Shown one piece after another: positions 46,901 through 58,863 of a DNA stretch of 64,000 bases. Numbering within the stretch: position 1 is the stretch's first letter; each line of letters starts with the position of its first letter. Made by a program: the position numbers and the translations under genes. The notes under the pieces were generated by a model, which saw only the letters and a list, made by a program, of their open reading frames with translations, searched no databases and had not been told where the DNA came from. The stretch comes from Aphanomyces cochlioides (lineage: Eukaryota; Oomycota; Saprolegniomycetes; Saprolegniales; Verrucalvaceae): the NCBI GenBank assembly GCA_019828595.1, contig JAHQRK010000019.1, positions 1,116,001 through 1,180,000 on the forward strand, in the 5' to 3' direction.

Positions 46901-47333
46901 GTGCGTCTCATTGCGTTCGTCTCGTCAACTCACGTCGTCTGATAGAGAGTCCTTCCGCTTCTTCACCGACACGGAACTCAAACCGAGGGATCTACGCGAA
47001 CCGTTCTTCTCGTCGAAAATGCTCCTGCTCGATGAAATGGCACCGCCAGAATCACTCAAGAAGTTGCTCTGCTTCAGCGACTTCCTCGAAGTTCTTCTTC
47101 GAGTTGCACTCTTGAGGTATCCCCCGCCGTCGACAGACCTTGCCGACGCCGCTGCATCGCTACAGAAGTTGTTTGCCCAGCACATCTGTGCCAAGGATAA
47201 ACTCGTCGAGACGTTCCAGCATGGCGCTGACAAAGTTCGCATTGTCGGTGCGCTCAGTCGGCGTCCGTCCAAGCGGACAGCCGTACACTCTCTGCCGAGG
47301 AAACCTTCGGTAGATGAAGGCAATAACATGTAA
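43952..47333 (+). CDS. Leucine-rich repeat protein with long unknown C-terminus
   Basis: Thirteen exons give 956 residues: 43952-44151, 44200-44388, 44434-44526, 44573-44868, 44910-44972, 45016-45328, 45373-45760, 45806-45916, 45958-46268, 46297-46577, 46619-46767, 46812-46900 and 46946-47333. The basic N-terminus leads to a conserved YLSRLRQLARCPEPLGVIRK block. Ribonuclease-inhibitor-type LRRs follow (about residues 160-385: LGGLDFSNNKLN, LVDVNLEHNRLGSGA, IEELYLSWNKIRGVGG, LAHLDLSNNAFD). The remaining ~570 residues include WPYVDRACWLCGRWSEHRF and acidic helical segments with EF-hand-like spacing, not assigned. LRR-RI proteins are interaction scaffolds. No kinase or NB-ARC domain is seen. The stop is 27 bp from the stop of the convergent START-FYVE gene. 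Confidence 0.8.
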
Positions 47334-47360
47334 GAATTCATCACAAGTTGAATACATGAA

Positions 47361-49398
47361 TTACAAGCCCATGACTTCTCGCAGCTCTTGCACGACGGCA
47401 TCATGGGCTCGCCGGCGACGAACAACGACGGGATCTCGTGACGCATTGCCCGATTGCATCTCGACATATCGCGCCGCTCGCTCCACCAGGCCTTCCACGG
47501 ATCCTCGCTTGGCCGCTGACGCTTCGACGGCGTCGAGTCGTTGGTTGGCAGCTTCAAGAAGTCGTTGGAGTTGTGAGATCTCGGAGCGAAGGAGAGCTAC
47601 GTCGTGTGTAGTCGTCGCGGGTTCGTCCTCGGCTTTTGTAGAGACTGGCGGCTCCTCCGGGCCGCTGTCGTCGTTGTCGTCGTCGGCTTGGCTAGAGATA
47701 TCATGATGATTTGGTGTGCCGTCAATGTCGTCATCGTCCTCTTCATCGAGGATTTCCACGGCATCTTCTCTCCAGTGGATTTTCCCGGACGACGGCGACG
47801 CCTTTGCAATGTTTTGGTTGAGCGTATCTCGGATCTGCGTGAGGCGAGAAAACAATTCGTGGACATTCTTGAGCCTCGTCGTCTGCGCCGCCACTGGACT
47901 CTCCACTGCTGCTACGATGTTTCCGTGGCTTTCGTTCGCAGTCAGTCCTTGATCGCGGAGATAGTCGAGTTCGCTGGCGTGGTAGAGAATTCGACCGTTG
48001 GATGACGCAGAGCGCTGCTTCCCAGGCTACAGAAGAGCTTAGCATGGGATTCCCTTGGTAGATTTACCAAAAGCTGCGATGAATCCAGCAATGTGATGGA
48101 CGGTCGTCGCTGCGTTGAATCCAATGACGTGGCACGCTGTGGTTTAATTCTCTAATTGAAACGTGAGAAGAGAAAGCGAAGAGGCGTCTTACTGCGCCAC
48201 CACCGCTGGATCGATCGCTGTCTTTGTCGTCATCTTCGTCTCCGCCGCTGTCGCTAAACTCAGCCTAGGAAGGGTTGAAGGCGTCAATCTTGAGGTTGAC
48301 GTACCAGAGCGCGGCGATCGACTACGTCGAATTCGTTGAGAGCAAAGTCGATTTGATTGCTTGGTCTCTCCTCCGTCTTGGATTCAGCGACGCTGTGCGC
48401 TTTCGTCACGCAGGCAGAGCAGACGCGCACCCACGCGCTGGAAGACAGCGTTGGGATGTCCACTTCGCGCTGCATGGCGCAGTTTCCACAGACGACCTCG
48501 CCACACAGACGGCAGTGATGCTTTCGCGCAAAATTGAACGATTTGAGGCAGACGGCGCAAAACTTGCGGCATGTGTCTTGGACCCACTGAGACTTATGCA
48601 CTGCTGGAATAGCCCCAAGGCGGCGCATCGTCACGACTTCTCCCACGCGAACAAGAACACGAGATATGCGCTGATGGAGCCACGCTTCGAGCCTTTCAAG
48701 TGACATCTTGTGAGGAGATCCTTGCGCGATGGCTGTCACGTGGACAGAGTCGGGAGTTTCCAATGAGGGGTAGACGAGGAAACCAGTCCGGTGATATTCC
48801 TCACGGCGATAACCCAGCGCTGTCAGAGGCGGCACTTCTCGTGGTCGATCAATCGAATGCATAATGCAAAAGCCGACAGTCGATGATGTCCCTTCTGGAA
48901 TCATGCCAGCGTACTCGAGGTAGCAGTAATCCACCATCGCATCGGCTTCTTTAAACGCAATCCATTTGACATGACATCCATTTTCAATTTTCTCGAGCGT
49001 CATGCTATCGACAAAGTGTTTTCCATGGAGACGACGCATGCTCTGTCGATGTTCTGTCGTGTCGGCGGTTCCCAAAAGTTCAACCACTTCGGCTACAGTC
49101 GCTCGAACCGTTGTCGTGCCTCGCACGACGAGACTCGCGGTGCTTTTGCCGACATGGGACGATTCTTTCTGTTCAATGCAGTGAACTTTTCCCATGACAA
49201 GTCCGTCTTTGTTCTACATGGTACTGTCGTCATCTCGTGAGCTTGTTGCAGTGTTACCTCAATGCGTTTCCACGAGAATGTCGTCGCTGCTTCACGCACT
49301 TGCTCCAACGCACGCTTGGCCTTGTTAAAGTACGCATACGTCTCCTTAGGCGAGAGCCGCATCGATGGAAAGAACGACTTCTGCACGGGCAGCTCCAT
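47361..49398 (-). CDS. START-FYVE domain protein (paralogue 2)
   Basis: Five exons (49398-49258, 49213-48305, 48264-48193, 48136-48068, 48026-47361) give 618 residues. N-terminal helix FFPSMRLSPKETYAYF. START-like region (about residues 65-250: SLVVRGTTTVRATV, VDYCYLEYAGM, VGFCIMHSI). FYVE finger (~275-335: CAVCLKSF, ARKHHCRLCGEVVCGNC, VRVCSACV), including the PI3P-binding R-KHHC-RLCG core. After it the protein has an acidic stretch (EFSDSGGDEDDDKDSD) and a C-terminal coiled coil (LLRSEISQLQRLLEAANQRL). FYVE domains direct proteins to PI3P-rich endosomes, and START domains carry lipid. An in-frame upstream ATG at 49467 would add 23 residues; 49398 is preferred by comparison with the paralogue. 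Confidence 0.85.
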
Positions 49399-49728
49399 TT
49401 TCGCTTGTCCTGCCAAGCGTCGGGATGCCTTGGCCGTTTCGAAAATGGATCTCCTGCCCAGGGTCAAATACGTAAATCACAATATTTAATGGACTTTTTA
49501 TACATTTATCAAATATAAAATATTTAATAGCAAATCATATATCGCTATGATGAGATGCAAGAACTTTCTAACGAAGCGACGTACAGGATGAGCAAACTGA
49601 CCTATCGTGACACCATCGAGGAGGCCACGGACTGAAGGCGGTGTACGAGGAGCGGCGTGGCATTGTTTTGGACCCCTCGATGATGTCCGACACATGCATT
49701 TTCCATGGAGGAGATAATGAGGATAACA
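49399..49728. other. Short AT-rich intergenic gap
   Basis: Between two minus-strand genes. Contains an AT-rich block (49480-49545) likely serving as promoter of the START-FYVE gene and 3' region of the PHD-like gene. No coding pattern. Confidence 0.35.
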
Positions 49729-51020
49729 TTAGTGTGAGCTTAGATCAACGACTTTGTCGACTATATCGTCCAAGACGTATGAGACTTCATTCCCACCAAA
49801 CATTCCAGTAGGCCACGCTGATTCGTACGACTCGGTTTCCACAGCAGGCGAGGGCTCCTCATCGTCTAATTCATTGCCAAGATTGGGCGTCGAGTCTTCG
49901 ACAATATTGGGAATCAAGGATGTCTCGGACGAACTTCCCGCGGCTTGCAAAGGAGGAGGCGTCGAGGCAACATCAACTTCGAGCTCCCCCACATCAGGAA
50001 CTTCGGGTATTTCGTCCACTTCGGGGCGGACGTCCTGAGTTGGGGCAACATAGATAGCTGGACTGGCTTCTGGAGCTGCAGTTGTGGCTTCAACTTTGAC
50101 ATCATCGCCATCATCTATTTCCACCACTTCTATTTCACGGGTTGGAACCAAAGTCTTTTTGGCTGAAGTTGGCGATGCCTTCTTGGAGGAGTCATCCTTT
50201 CCAGCCTTGGCTTTTTGTTTTGTTGGCATCGGTGACGTTGTGGCGAGAGGAGACAATGGGGCGGTTTGCGCAGGTGTCATGTCGGATTCAATATCGCGCT
50301 TGGCTTTTTTCTTCGGGGGAGATTTCTTGGCCTTCTTGTTGGATTTTTTTGGTGATGGAGTGGACTTCACAGGTACAGGAGCCGCTTTCTTCGCTCGAGA
50401 GGGGTGCTTGTTTGGATACATGTACCGATGAAGAAGTGTGAGACGATAAGTCAAGATATTTTTTTGCGTGGTGTGGTTGAATTCCCCAAGGCGTGCCACG
50501 TTGTTGAGCAGTTTGGATGCATTTACGTCGTTCCTCGTTTTTTCACATGCAGCGCATTCCAAGTCGACTGTCGTGTCTTTGAGGCACAATTTGTGGAAAA
50601 ACTTAACACATAGTGTGCAGTGCGACAGGCAATCGGCACTGATCTGTTCTTTGCAGACAAAACAAGGCCGGTATGAGCTCAAGACGGTGGCCACAGCTTT
50701 GGGGATCTTGAGCGACACAACATTGGAGCCACTGCCATTGTCATCTCGAGATCGTTTTTTGTACGACTTGGACGAGAGTTTCATCGGTAATTCTTCAATT
50801 TGTTCTCCATTCGCAGCTCGGGCAGCAACGGCCGCCGATGCTTTTTCAATATTGACAATGGCCTTCTTTATTTCTTCGTCTTCGAGAATATTCTCGTACT
50901 TTTGGACAGGTTTCTTGGGAGCTCGGTCACTTCTCCTTACGTAGGCATCTTCGTCGAACACCTAGGCCAGTCATGAGACACAAATCCAGCCTCTCCTTGT
51001 ACCTGAATGGCGTTGTCCAT
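49729..51020 (-). CDS. PHD-like zinc-finger nuclear protein
   Basis: Two exons (51020-51003 and 50961-49729, 41-nt intron) give 416 residues. The first exon supplies only MDNAIQ, and the second is one long frame. A PHD-like Cys4-His-Cys3 finger occupies residues ~105-155 (CFVCKEQ, CLSHCTLCVKFFHKLC, CAAC). The region from ~195 is strongly basic (KKSNKKAKKSPPKKKAKR, a bipartite nuclear signal) and is followed by an acidic, Pro/Glu-rich tail to the end. PHD fingers usually read histone H3 tail marks, so a chromatin role is likely, with nuclear location supported by the lysine clusters. No catalytic domain is present. It shares a 495-bp divergent upstream region with the kinase gene. Confidence 0.75.
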
Positions 51021-51515
51021 GCCGGAGGTTCGTTCTCTTCGAGTGGATGAAATTCGAAAATGACGAGGAATTTAATATTAAGTGATAGAATAATTATATC
51101 TTCATCTTCGTATGTACAGTAAAAAGTACGATCGTATTTTGAACATTGTTCAGATTCAAAATTTCCATCAAGGGAAATTGCGCGCGAACGTCATCGGCAG
51201 ACGAATCTCACAGCATCAGCTCATCAAGATCAAGCTCAGTGGCCGTTGAATACGACCACAAAATGCACTAGATGGACGTTCATTTCCAGCTCCTAATCTA
51301 CAGAAGTCTCGTCGTTGATTAAGTGCCAAAAATCGATGCGAAAAACAGCACATGGAAGGTTCCAAGAAAAGCCATTGTGGATTACCTAGGCGAGGCAAGA
51401 TATAAGCCACATGAAGCTGTTGCTGACCCACAAAAGACCATGGTCTATTCGTAGCATGGATGTCGCAAATGGAGAAAACGCTTCATGAACCTCATTCCAT
51501 TTTTAGCAATTTTCA
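51021..51515. other. Divergent intergenic region
   Basis: 495 bp between the PHD-like gene and the kinase gene. AT-rich segment at 51060-51170. No TCCGGATA element or gene was found. Confidence 0.4.
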
Positions 51516-54500
51516 ATGAGCGGCGCAGCTTTGGGGGTCGCGGCCATTGTTGCGAATGTGCTTGTGCCCGGTGCTGGTCTAATTGTGCAGCACTTACCAC
51601 AGATTGCAGCATTCTTGAGTGGCATCAATGGGAAATGCGATCAACTCTCACTCAATGAAGCTCATTTTAAGCGTGTGAGCAGTCGTCTGCACGAGCTGTT
51701 AACTCAGCTCACAACAATGGAAGCTAATGGGCAACTTCCGTCGATCCAAGTTGTCAAGCGATACACTGAGTTGCTTGATGCGTTCGACGCGTTCTTGACG
51801 AAATACCTGGCTTCCAACTTCATTTGCCGCCTTCTCACACAAGACACAGTACTGAACAAAATCACTGTGTTCCATCAGGAAGTCGACGAGCTCCTCACAG
51901 TGCTCAATCTTGCTCACATTGCGCATATGACAGACTGGCGCGCCCAGTATGAGTTGGACCAAGCCGATGAAAATACTAAGTGGACCGCCCTCCTCCAGTC
52001 CAACAGATTGCTCGTGGATGAATGTGTTGATGCGCGGAAACAACGCGAAGCCATGCTACGGCTCCTCCATGCGCTACACCGTCCAACTGTGTCAGGCCAG
52101 CAACGTCAGCTAGTTAAAACTGCGTTCCAAGCCCTTCAACGTATTTCCAACTCAGCAGTTGTCGAAGTTCCTCCATGGTTCATTCCACCCGAAGACGTGA
52201 GCATCAGCAATGTAGCATTCGCAAGAGGTGCGACCGCTGCCATTCATCACGGTGTATGGAGACTTCATACTCCTGTCGTCGTCAAGTGCTTCAATTCGAC
52301 TAGTCCACACCTTGACCATGAAATCGAGCTTTGGGTAAAATTACGCCACCCCTATGTGCTTGCAATGTATGGTGCCTGCCACATTGGAAACACGCCATTT
52401 GTGCTGTGCGAAGTGGCTCATACAAGCTTGGATGCGTATAGCTGTCAGCTAGAATCTCGTACGTCCAGATGACATGACTACTTGTATTTCTGACCCTCAG
52501 TCTCTTAGCGGTTGAAAGAAGCCATGAAATTCCCAGGATGTTGTGGGAAGCAGCGCTTGGGGTTCAACACCTTCACCAAAATAACATCGTCCATGGCGAT
52601 CTGAAATGCAACAACCTTCTTGTCACCAATGACGGTCACATTAAGTTGGCTGACTTTGGAAGCAGTTTCCATCTCCTCATGGGTGCTCGCCCCACCGAAA
52701 CACAAGAATTCAGTTTGCGATGGACTGCCCCTGAGTGCCTCGACGGAGCAATTAGCAGAACGCTTTTCACAGACATATTCGCCCTTGGGTTGTGTTTTGT
52801 TGAGGCATTAACCACTGAAGTTCCTTTTTCGGAATTCACAGCTGATGCTGACGTACGACAACCACGTGTGTAAAGATGACGTACTCTGTAGGTTCGCGAG
52901 GCCATTCGGTCAGGACGGCTTCCAGACTTACACGACTGGCCAGGATTCATTCCCCTCGTTGCAGCGATGTGTCATTCAGATCCAACTCAGCGGCCTGCGA
53001 TTGACTCTATCGTGGTCAAACTTCATGATATGCTCGCTGCCATGCCCCATACAGCCGCATGTAGCCATTGCGCGTCTACGCTTTTGCCTCAAGCGACTTT
53101 TTGCCACAGTTGCGGTGTCGCCGTCAAGGCGAGTGCGATCTCAACAGCTGAAGGCTCCTCTTCGATGCAACCGCGACAAATTCCAGATTCAGATCACATT
53201 GTCAGAGAATATGGATATGCTTTGAAGGACGAAGCAAAAAGTGAAAACCCCATAGAAAAGGATAGGGCGCGACGAAGGCGACATTCGATCCATCTCTCGA
53301 TCTCCGATATCCACAACATGGTTGCAAATCAAGAAGTTGAAAGTCTCGTCGATCTCCTGACACAAGCTGCTGCGCCCATGCAGGAAAAGGCCCTCCAAGC
53401 TCTTCTAAACATGGCTGCGGAAGCCCCACGCCTAGTTGCGTCTGGTGTGCTGGACCCGCTTGTTGATCTTGCAGCAAAAGGTATGACGTACAACAAACTT
53501 GTCACATTATTGACTCTTGGAAAGGATCAACTCCAACTTGCAAGGAATTGGCTGCAGCACTTTTGGGCCTCTTGGCATACCGACGGCCAGAAAATGCTAA
53601 GTTGATTAGAGAAAAAGGCGGTATCCAAGCCTTGATCAAATTATTACGCCAAGGCACATTTGTTCAACGGAGCTTTGCTTTGCGAGGGATTGCGTACATT
53701 ACAGATGTCGATGCGGATTCGTGTATGCTTGTGGTGGATGAGAGTAAGCCTCTTTTACCACGATATAAAGGTCACGTCCCAAATTAGGTGGTATCTCTGC
53801 TGTCTGTGAAATGCTTCGTGGATCAGACCGGCTCAAAGAACATGCTTTATGGGTACTTGCAAATATCTCTGACGAGGCAATTCAGAGTGGTCTTGTCGAC
53901 ACAAGCTTGCTCTTACAAATTGTTACCGAAATTGAAGACATGTCGTACGATCAACAAGCACACGCTCTCCGTTTGTTGACCAACACTGTGGAGTCATTGC
54001 CACGCAAATTAATTGTGTCATTGATACCTCTGCTGGTGACATTGATGCGGCGCCACCAACATGAAGGCGTTTTGGCGCGCGCTATGGCAAAAGTCTCATT
54101 TATCAACGACGAATACTCATCGCTACTGGTCCACTGTGGTGCGATTCCGCTGTTGTGGGCACTATTTCAGCAAAATAAGAGCTCTGAAGCATGCTTGGTG
54201 GCACTGACTAATCTCGCAATTGACGATGACTGTCGATGCCAATTGAGTCGGAATCGAGGTCTGGTTTTAGCACTAACATGCTTAAAGCATGAGAACCCAC
54301 CATGCATTCAAACGGCTGCTGCGCATTTATGTCACAATCTTTCCTTAGAAGAGGCCAATCGCGAATGGATCGTTGAGGTATATGCATTTCGCCCTTTCTT
54401 TCTGAAATGTTTCCGTTAGTTGGGTGGTGTGCGATCACTTCTGCAATTGATTCTTGAACGCAATGAGCTGGTGCAGCTTGGGTTGGTCACTCTGTCGCGC

Positions 54501-55668
54501 TTGACATTAATATCGTCCAGCCTCGACCCATTCGTGCCAGTAGTAGCCTGGAGCGTTCACCAATTGCTGCCTCGTCGGCGGGATGATGACTTTATGGTCG
54601 TCGTGCTAAGCATGCTGCAAAATGCGATACTGAATGAGCAATGCATGGAAGCCTTTCTGTCTGCTGGTGGCATTGCAATATTGCTGAAGCTACTGGTGAA
54701 ATCAAGCCATACCCATCTCGTGATTGCAATTCTTGCGAATGTTTCAAATTCGTATGATTCCGTCACGGCGATTGTTCGTGATCCAGAGGCCATGTATACC
54801 ATCATGAACAGTGCCTCAAGTAGCACATGGCTCGAAAAGCGACAAGCTCTTCAATGCGTCTCCAATATCACATACATCGAACCTGCATCAATGCAAGTTG
54901 TGAAGGGAAGAGGCATACCATTGCTCGTCGAAATTATTTGTACACCCCGAGGTAAGCACAAAATTTCATACATATTGCTCGACATGAGTAGATGAGTCCG
55001 ATCCTCGTTTTGAGCTTCAGTCATATGCTCTAGCTATTATTTACCATTTGACCCACCATGAACCATTTCAAACATTGCTAATGAACGACACGTCACTCAT
55101 CCCCAAACTGCGAAGGTGGGCTTCGTCCTCAACCTCAGGAGCGACCATTGCACATGCGACTTTGATGAGACTCGGTTTGAGCACGACTAGAAAGGGGACA
55201 ATGCGTTCGCTATATAAAACAACCATTGCCAAATTAAAACACGCTGTAAGCTCATTGAGTAATCAAGACGACGAAGAAGCGTCGCCACTCGTGATCCAGC
55301 TCCAGCAAAAGCGAAGTCGGCTCAACGCACTACATGCTTTGGCTGGACGTATTCCCCACGAGACATCCCCACAAGACATCGTCGCATCTGGTGCATTGGA
55401 CATAATATTGACCTTCTTGGACGACAAGACGCTTCGATCACCCGCACTCCGTGTTATTTATCTCATAGTTGATCACAGTGAACAGCTTAGCCAAAACTCC
55501 ATCGATCGAATGCTACCTCCACTACTCCGAGTAACAAAATCTGACCGTGGCTCGGAGCGCACTTTAGCAACCGAAATAGTTTTGTCCTTGGCAAATCATG
55601 GTCATGCGAAGGCTGACATTGTATGCGACTTGACCCCAGAAGACGACTCAGCTGTACTCCTCCACTAA
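51516..55668 (+). CDS. TKL-type kinase with MLKL/RPW8-like N-terminus, zinc ribbon and armadillo-like repeats
   Basis: Seven exons (51516-52458, 52509-52852, 52892-53480, 53525-53743, 53788-54377, 54420-54951, 54992-55668) give 1297 residues. Residues 1-200 are helical. They start AALGVAAIVANVLVPGAG and resemble the four-helix 'MLKL/RPW8-like' domain. The kinase domain (~235-480) has VVVK (ATP lysine), HGDLKCNNLLV (catalytic loop, HGD instead of HRD) and DFGSS, and ends at TQRPAIDSIV. A zinc ribbon follows (~505-525: CSHCASTLLPQATFCHSCG). Residues ~590-1290 form armadillo/HEAT-like repeats (EKALQALLNMA, LKEHALWVLANIS, QSYALAIIYHL). All three catalytic residues are present, so it is probably active and non-RD. 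Likely a signalling scaffold kinase. Confidence 0.82.
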
Positions 55669-56491
55669 GAATCAATTACTGTCCTCGATGCGTTTGCCTC
55701 TCTTATCCAGACGCGTTTATCAAGCAAGTTCCAAAGCGAGAGGCGGCAAATTATGATGCATTCGATGAAATGCTTGTATGAAGAGACATGGATATATATA
55801 CCCTTGAAATTGTTTCAACAACACAATTTCTTGGCTTGTTTCCACGGTTTGTATTGAAGAATCCCTAAAAAGTACCTCATGCAGCAACAACTACAGTGTA
55901 AAAAGTTCGAAAGTCCACAGACCGACCCAACTTTATCAGGAAATGAATAATTGAAAGTTATTCAATCTATCTTGGCGCAAGGATCGTCGAAGCGGCATTC
56001 CAGCGACATGAAGCCTTTGAGTGACTTTTGGATAGCCCAATTCAATGCCCAAGAGTGTTTAGCCTGGTAAATTTCAATCTGGGCTTTAAATAATCTCATC
56101 ATGATGCAAGGGCAAGCATAAAATTGTGATGTATGCGACCAATAAATATCTACGTCGGCGCCCACACAACAAGTGCCAACCTCGGTGTATGTCCACAATA
56201 TTAACTCCAATTACAATGCTTCTGAAGCAAGACTCACAACAACTGAGCCCTCTTCAGCTGTATCGACCAATGTTCGCCTTTGTATTCCATTTGATCCCGG
56301 ACTACTCGTAAAGCAGACCAAGACTACGCATCGAAATTGCGTTGATATGATATAAACGTTGGCGTTGGGCGAGCCATTTTGTTCGGTATGGTGTGGGGAG
56401 ATGGACAAAAATAGGAACCGCATCCCTTAAAATAGCCCAAGCTGTTTCCATGGATTGCAACTCATTCTTGCTTTTGCCAGAAACAAACAAC
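55669..56491. other. Intergenic upstream of elicitin-like gene
   Basis: About 820 bp, AT-rich, with no supported gene or strong repeat. Confidence 0.4.
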
Positions 56492-57412
56492 ATGAAGATC
56501 TCAATCACTATTGCTGCCATCGTCTTGTCGACTGCCTCGGTCGCGGCACAAAACTCGACGAATACCACCAATTCCACGAATACGACAAATACCACGTCCT
56601 CAAATACAATTACGCTGACAAATTGTGATCTCTCTATCAGCGCCGCCAACAACTGGACTTTGTCTCAAGGATGCACCAACGACCTCCAAGGTGGCTCACC
56701 ACCGACGCTGAATGCCATTTATGCCGACATTTCGACACGTCCTACAACAACCGTCTATCTCTATGGCTTGTGCGGCTCGACCAGTTGTTCCGCGGATTTC
56801 ACCATTTTCACATCAGCATACCCGCAATGCGCAGCCACTTCCGCACCCAGCTTACGATCGTGGATCCAAGCGTATACTAGCAATTGCTCGACCATCAGCA
56901 CGTCGCTCGGCAACAGCACTTGCACTGTGGCGAATTATGCCGATTACAACTGGGCCAAATATCAAGTTCAGCTCACTCAGCAGTGTGCAAGTGCTTTAAA
57001 TTTGACCACCAGCAGCCTCTGGTACACGGCAATCCAATCCATGAGCTTGACGAATAATGCTGTCACGAATGCATTCTGCAACACGCCAGCCTGCGTCTCG
57101 TTGACTACCGGCACAACAAGCCAGCTTGGTAACTGCACGGTCCAATCGGGTGAAAATCTATTCAACACAGCGACAAACGTCGTGAATTACTGCAACAGCC
57201 TTAAGGCATCAACCCCTACGCCAACTCAAGCAACGACGCCAACCCCAGTGGCTACCACCCCGACGCCCGCTGGGACCGCGGCGACAACCTCTGTGCCGGC
57301 CGCGACACCCACGCCTACACCAACTCCAACTGCTACAAAATCCTCTGCATCTACCTTTGCGACTACGTTTGCCGTCGGACTAGCCGCGGGTTTCCTAGTC
57401 ATGCTCACCTAA
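56492..57412 (+). CDS. Elicitin-like double-domain GPI surface protein (intact copy)
   Basis: A single-exon, 306-residue protein. A signal peptide (MKISITIAAIVLSTASVAAQ) is followed by an Asn/Thr-rich spacer. Two six-cysteine units come next (about residues 43-132 and 142-232). Each has the pattern C...C...C-x4-C-x13-C-x18-C; the C-x4-C pairs are CGSTSC and CNTPAC. This resembles the elicitin cysteine order (which also has a C-x4-C), with altered outer spacings. A Thr/Pro-rich stalk (~240-285) and a hydrophobic end (TFAVGLAAGFLVMLT) predict a GPI anchor. Elicitins bind sterols; sterol binding here is unproven. Two decayed relatives follow on the opposite strand. Confidence 0.72.
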   Translation: MKISITIAAIVLSTASVAAQNSTNTTNSTNTTNTTSSNTITLTNCDLSISAANNWTLSQGCTNDLQGGSPPTLNAIYADISTRPTTTVYLYGLCGSTSCSADFTIFTSAYPQCAATSAPSLRSWIQAYTSNCSTISTSLGNSTCTVANYADYNWAKYQVQLTQQCASALNLTTSSLWYTAIQSMSLTNNAVTNAFCNTPACVSLTTGTTSQLGNCTVQSGENLFNTATNVVNYCNSLKASTPTPTQATTPTPVATTPTPAGTAATTSVPAATPTPTPTPTATKSSASTFATTFAVGLAAGFLVMLT

Positions 57413-57737
57413 ATTGCATACTCTAATGGCATGACCAAATCAAAGTCAGCTTTAGCGTTCCATCGCATGCAGCACGAGTGTATCCGACAGTTGGTCAAAT
57501 ACTCGACGAGCGTTGGAAACTTTATCCAGTCGGACGTCAAAGTCAAGCCACAGGCGCTGCTATCGCCACCTCATCACAAACTCCATCCAACATGAAGTCG
57601 GTAGCAGAAACTTGGACTCAGTCGTCAACACGGTCCCAGCTCTCTTCGCGGACGATGCTTTCAGTGTATGGTGCAGGTCGGACTCGATAGAATGCAAGGA
57701 TTTCTTTAGGAAATAGAGTTTATGCTAGCAAGACGAC
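57413..57737. other. Gap between tail-to-tail elicitin-like copies
   Basis: 325 bp between the intact plus-strand copy and the first minus-strand pseudogene. Nothing recognised. Confidence 0.4.
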
Positions 57738-58574
57738 TCACTTACGAGTCCAACGACAACCAAACTCATCAAGTTTGACGCGGAAGACTTGGAGTCGGCG
57801 TGGGGACCGCCGTTGTAGTTCCGCCAGCAGTAGCAGATGTCGTAGAGTGGCTCCCCCAGCGGTGGCAGAAGTCGTCGAAGGTGCAGTTGTGGATGCCGTA
57901 GTTGGTGGCGGAGTTGTTGGCGCAATGACGTTGCAGTAGTTGATCAAGCTGGTTGCGGTCTTGTACAAGTTTTCACACGAGCTGACGTTGCAATTCCCCA
58001 ACATACTCGTGATCTTTGTCGTCAACGCGTCGCAGTCAGCCGAGTTGCAAAAGACATTCGTGAATGCATTGTTGGTCAAGGCCGCAGGTTGGACGGCCGC
58101 GTACCAAAGACTGGTCGTGCTCAAGGAGAGAGCATTGGCGCACTGTTGAGTGAGCTGGACTTGATACCTCGCCCAGTTGTAGTCGCCATAATTCGCAAGC
58201 GTGCAAGTGCTGTTGGCGATCCACTCACTCAAGCTCGAGCTTGTCTAAGTAAGTGAAAAAGATCGAATCCAATATTGAGCTGTCGTGCACGTAGGTTACG
58301 ACGAGTTGAAAGTGGCAAAATCCGCTGCACAGTCGTTCGAGCCGCATCAGCCATAGCCATAGACTGAATTGATATCGTGGGCTGCAATGCCGGCAAAAAT
58401 TGCAGTGAGATTTGGTGGAATACCACATTGGAGGTCATTTGTACAAGCCTGAGATCGAGTCGAGCTCTTGGCAAGGTTGATGCTAAGCTGTTGGCGCTGC
58501 AGTCGGCTGCGAAGGAGCATGTGTACCTATGATAGCTCCAGTAGCGATGGAGTTGCTACGAGGGCGATCTTCAT
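57738..58574 (-). pseudogene. Elicitin-like copy 2, decayed
   Basis: The second six-cysteine unit is well preserved (STCTLANYGDYNWARYQVQL, CNSADC, LGNCNV, LINYC). The first unit carries in-frame stops: TGA at 58347-58349, at the position just before CGSNDC, and TAA at 58296-58298. The signal peptide region (MKIALVATPSLLELS) runs into an early TAG, and the C-terminal GPI tail is shifted out of frame after the Thr-rich stalk. It is not expected to make a full protein. The opposite orientation to the intact copy indicates an inverted duplication in this cluster. Confidence 0.8.
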
Positions 58575-58863
58575 CTTGTCTTCCGGGTAAAAGCAGGCAT
58601 AAAATGCTGGGCGTCAAGACACACTTGGCTATTTTGATCTCAAGACAACAACCAAGATGGAGACGTGATTCGGACCAAACGATGACCTCCAAAACGTCGA
58701 ACTCTCAAAAATAGACTCGACTCCTTGAACGATTCACTCCCGCTTGCCTGTAGACTTGCTAGCGTCTTGGCCATTCGATTGACAAAGTTTCCTTGTGACC
58801 TTGGCGATGAACTTGTTGATGAAATTCCAGTTGTGGAGTGCATTGAAAATGTATCAGGATTAT

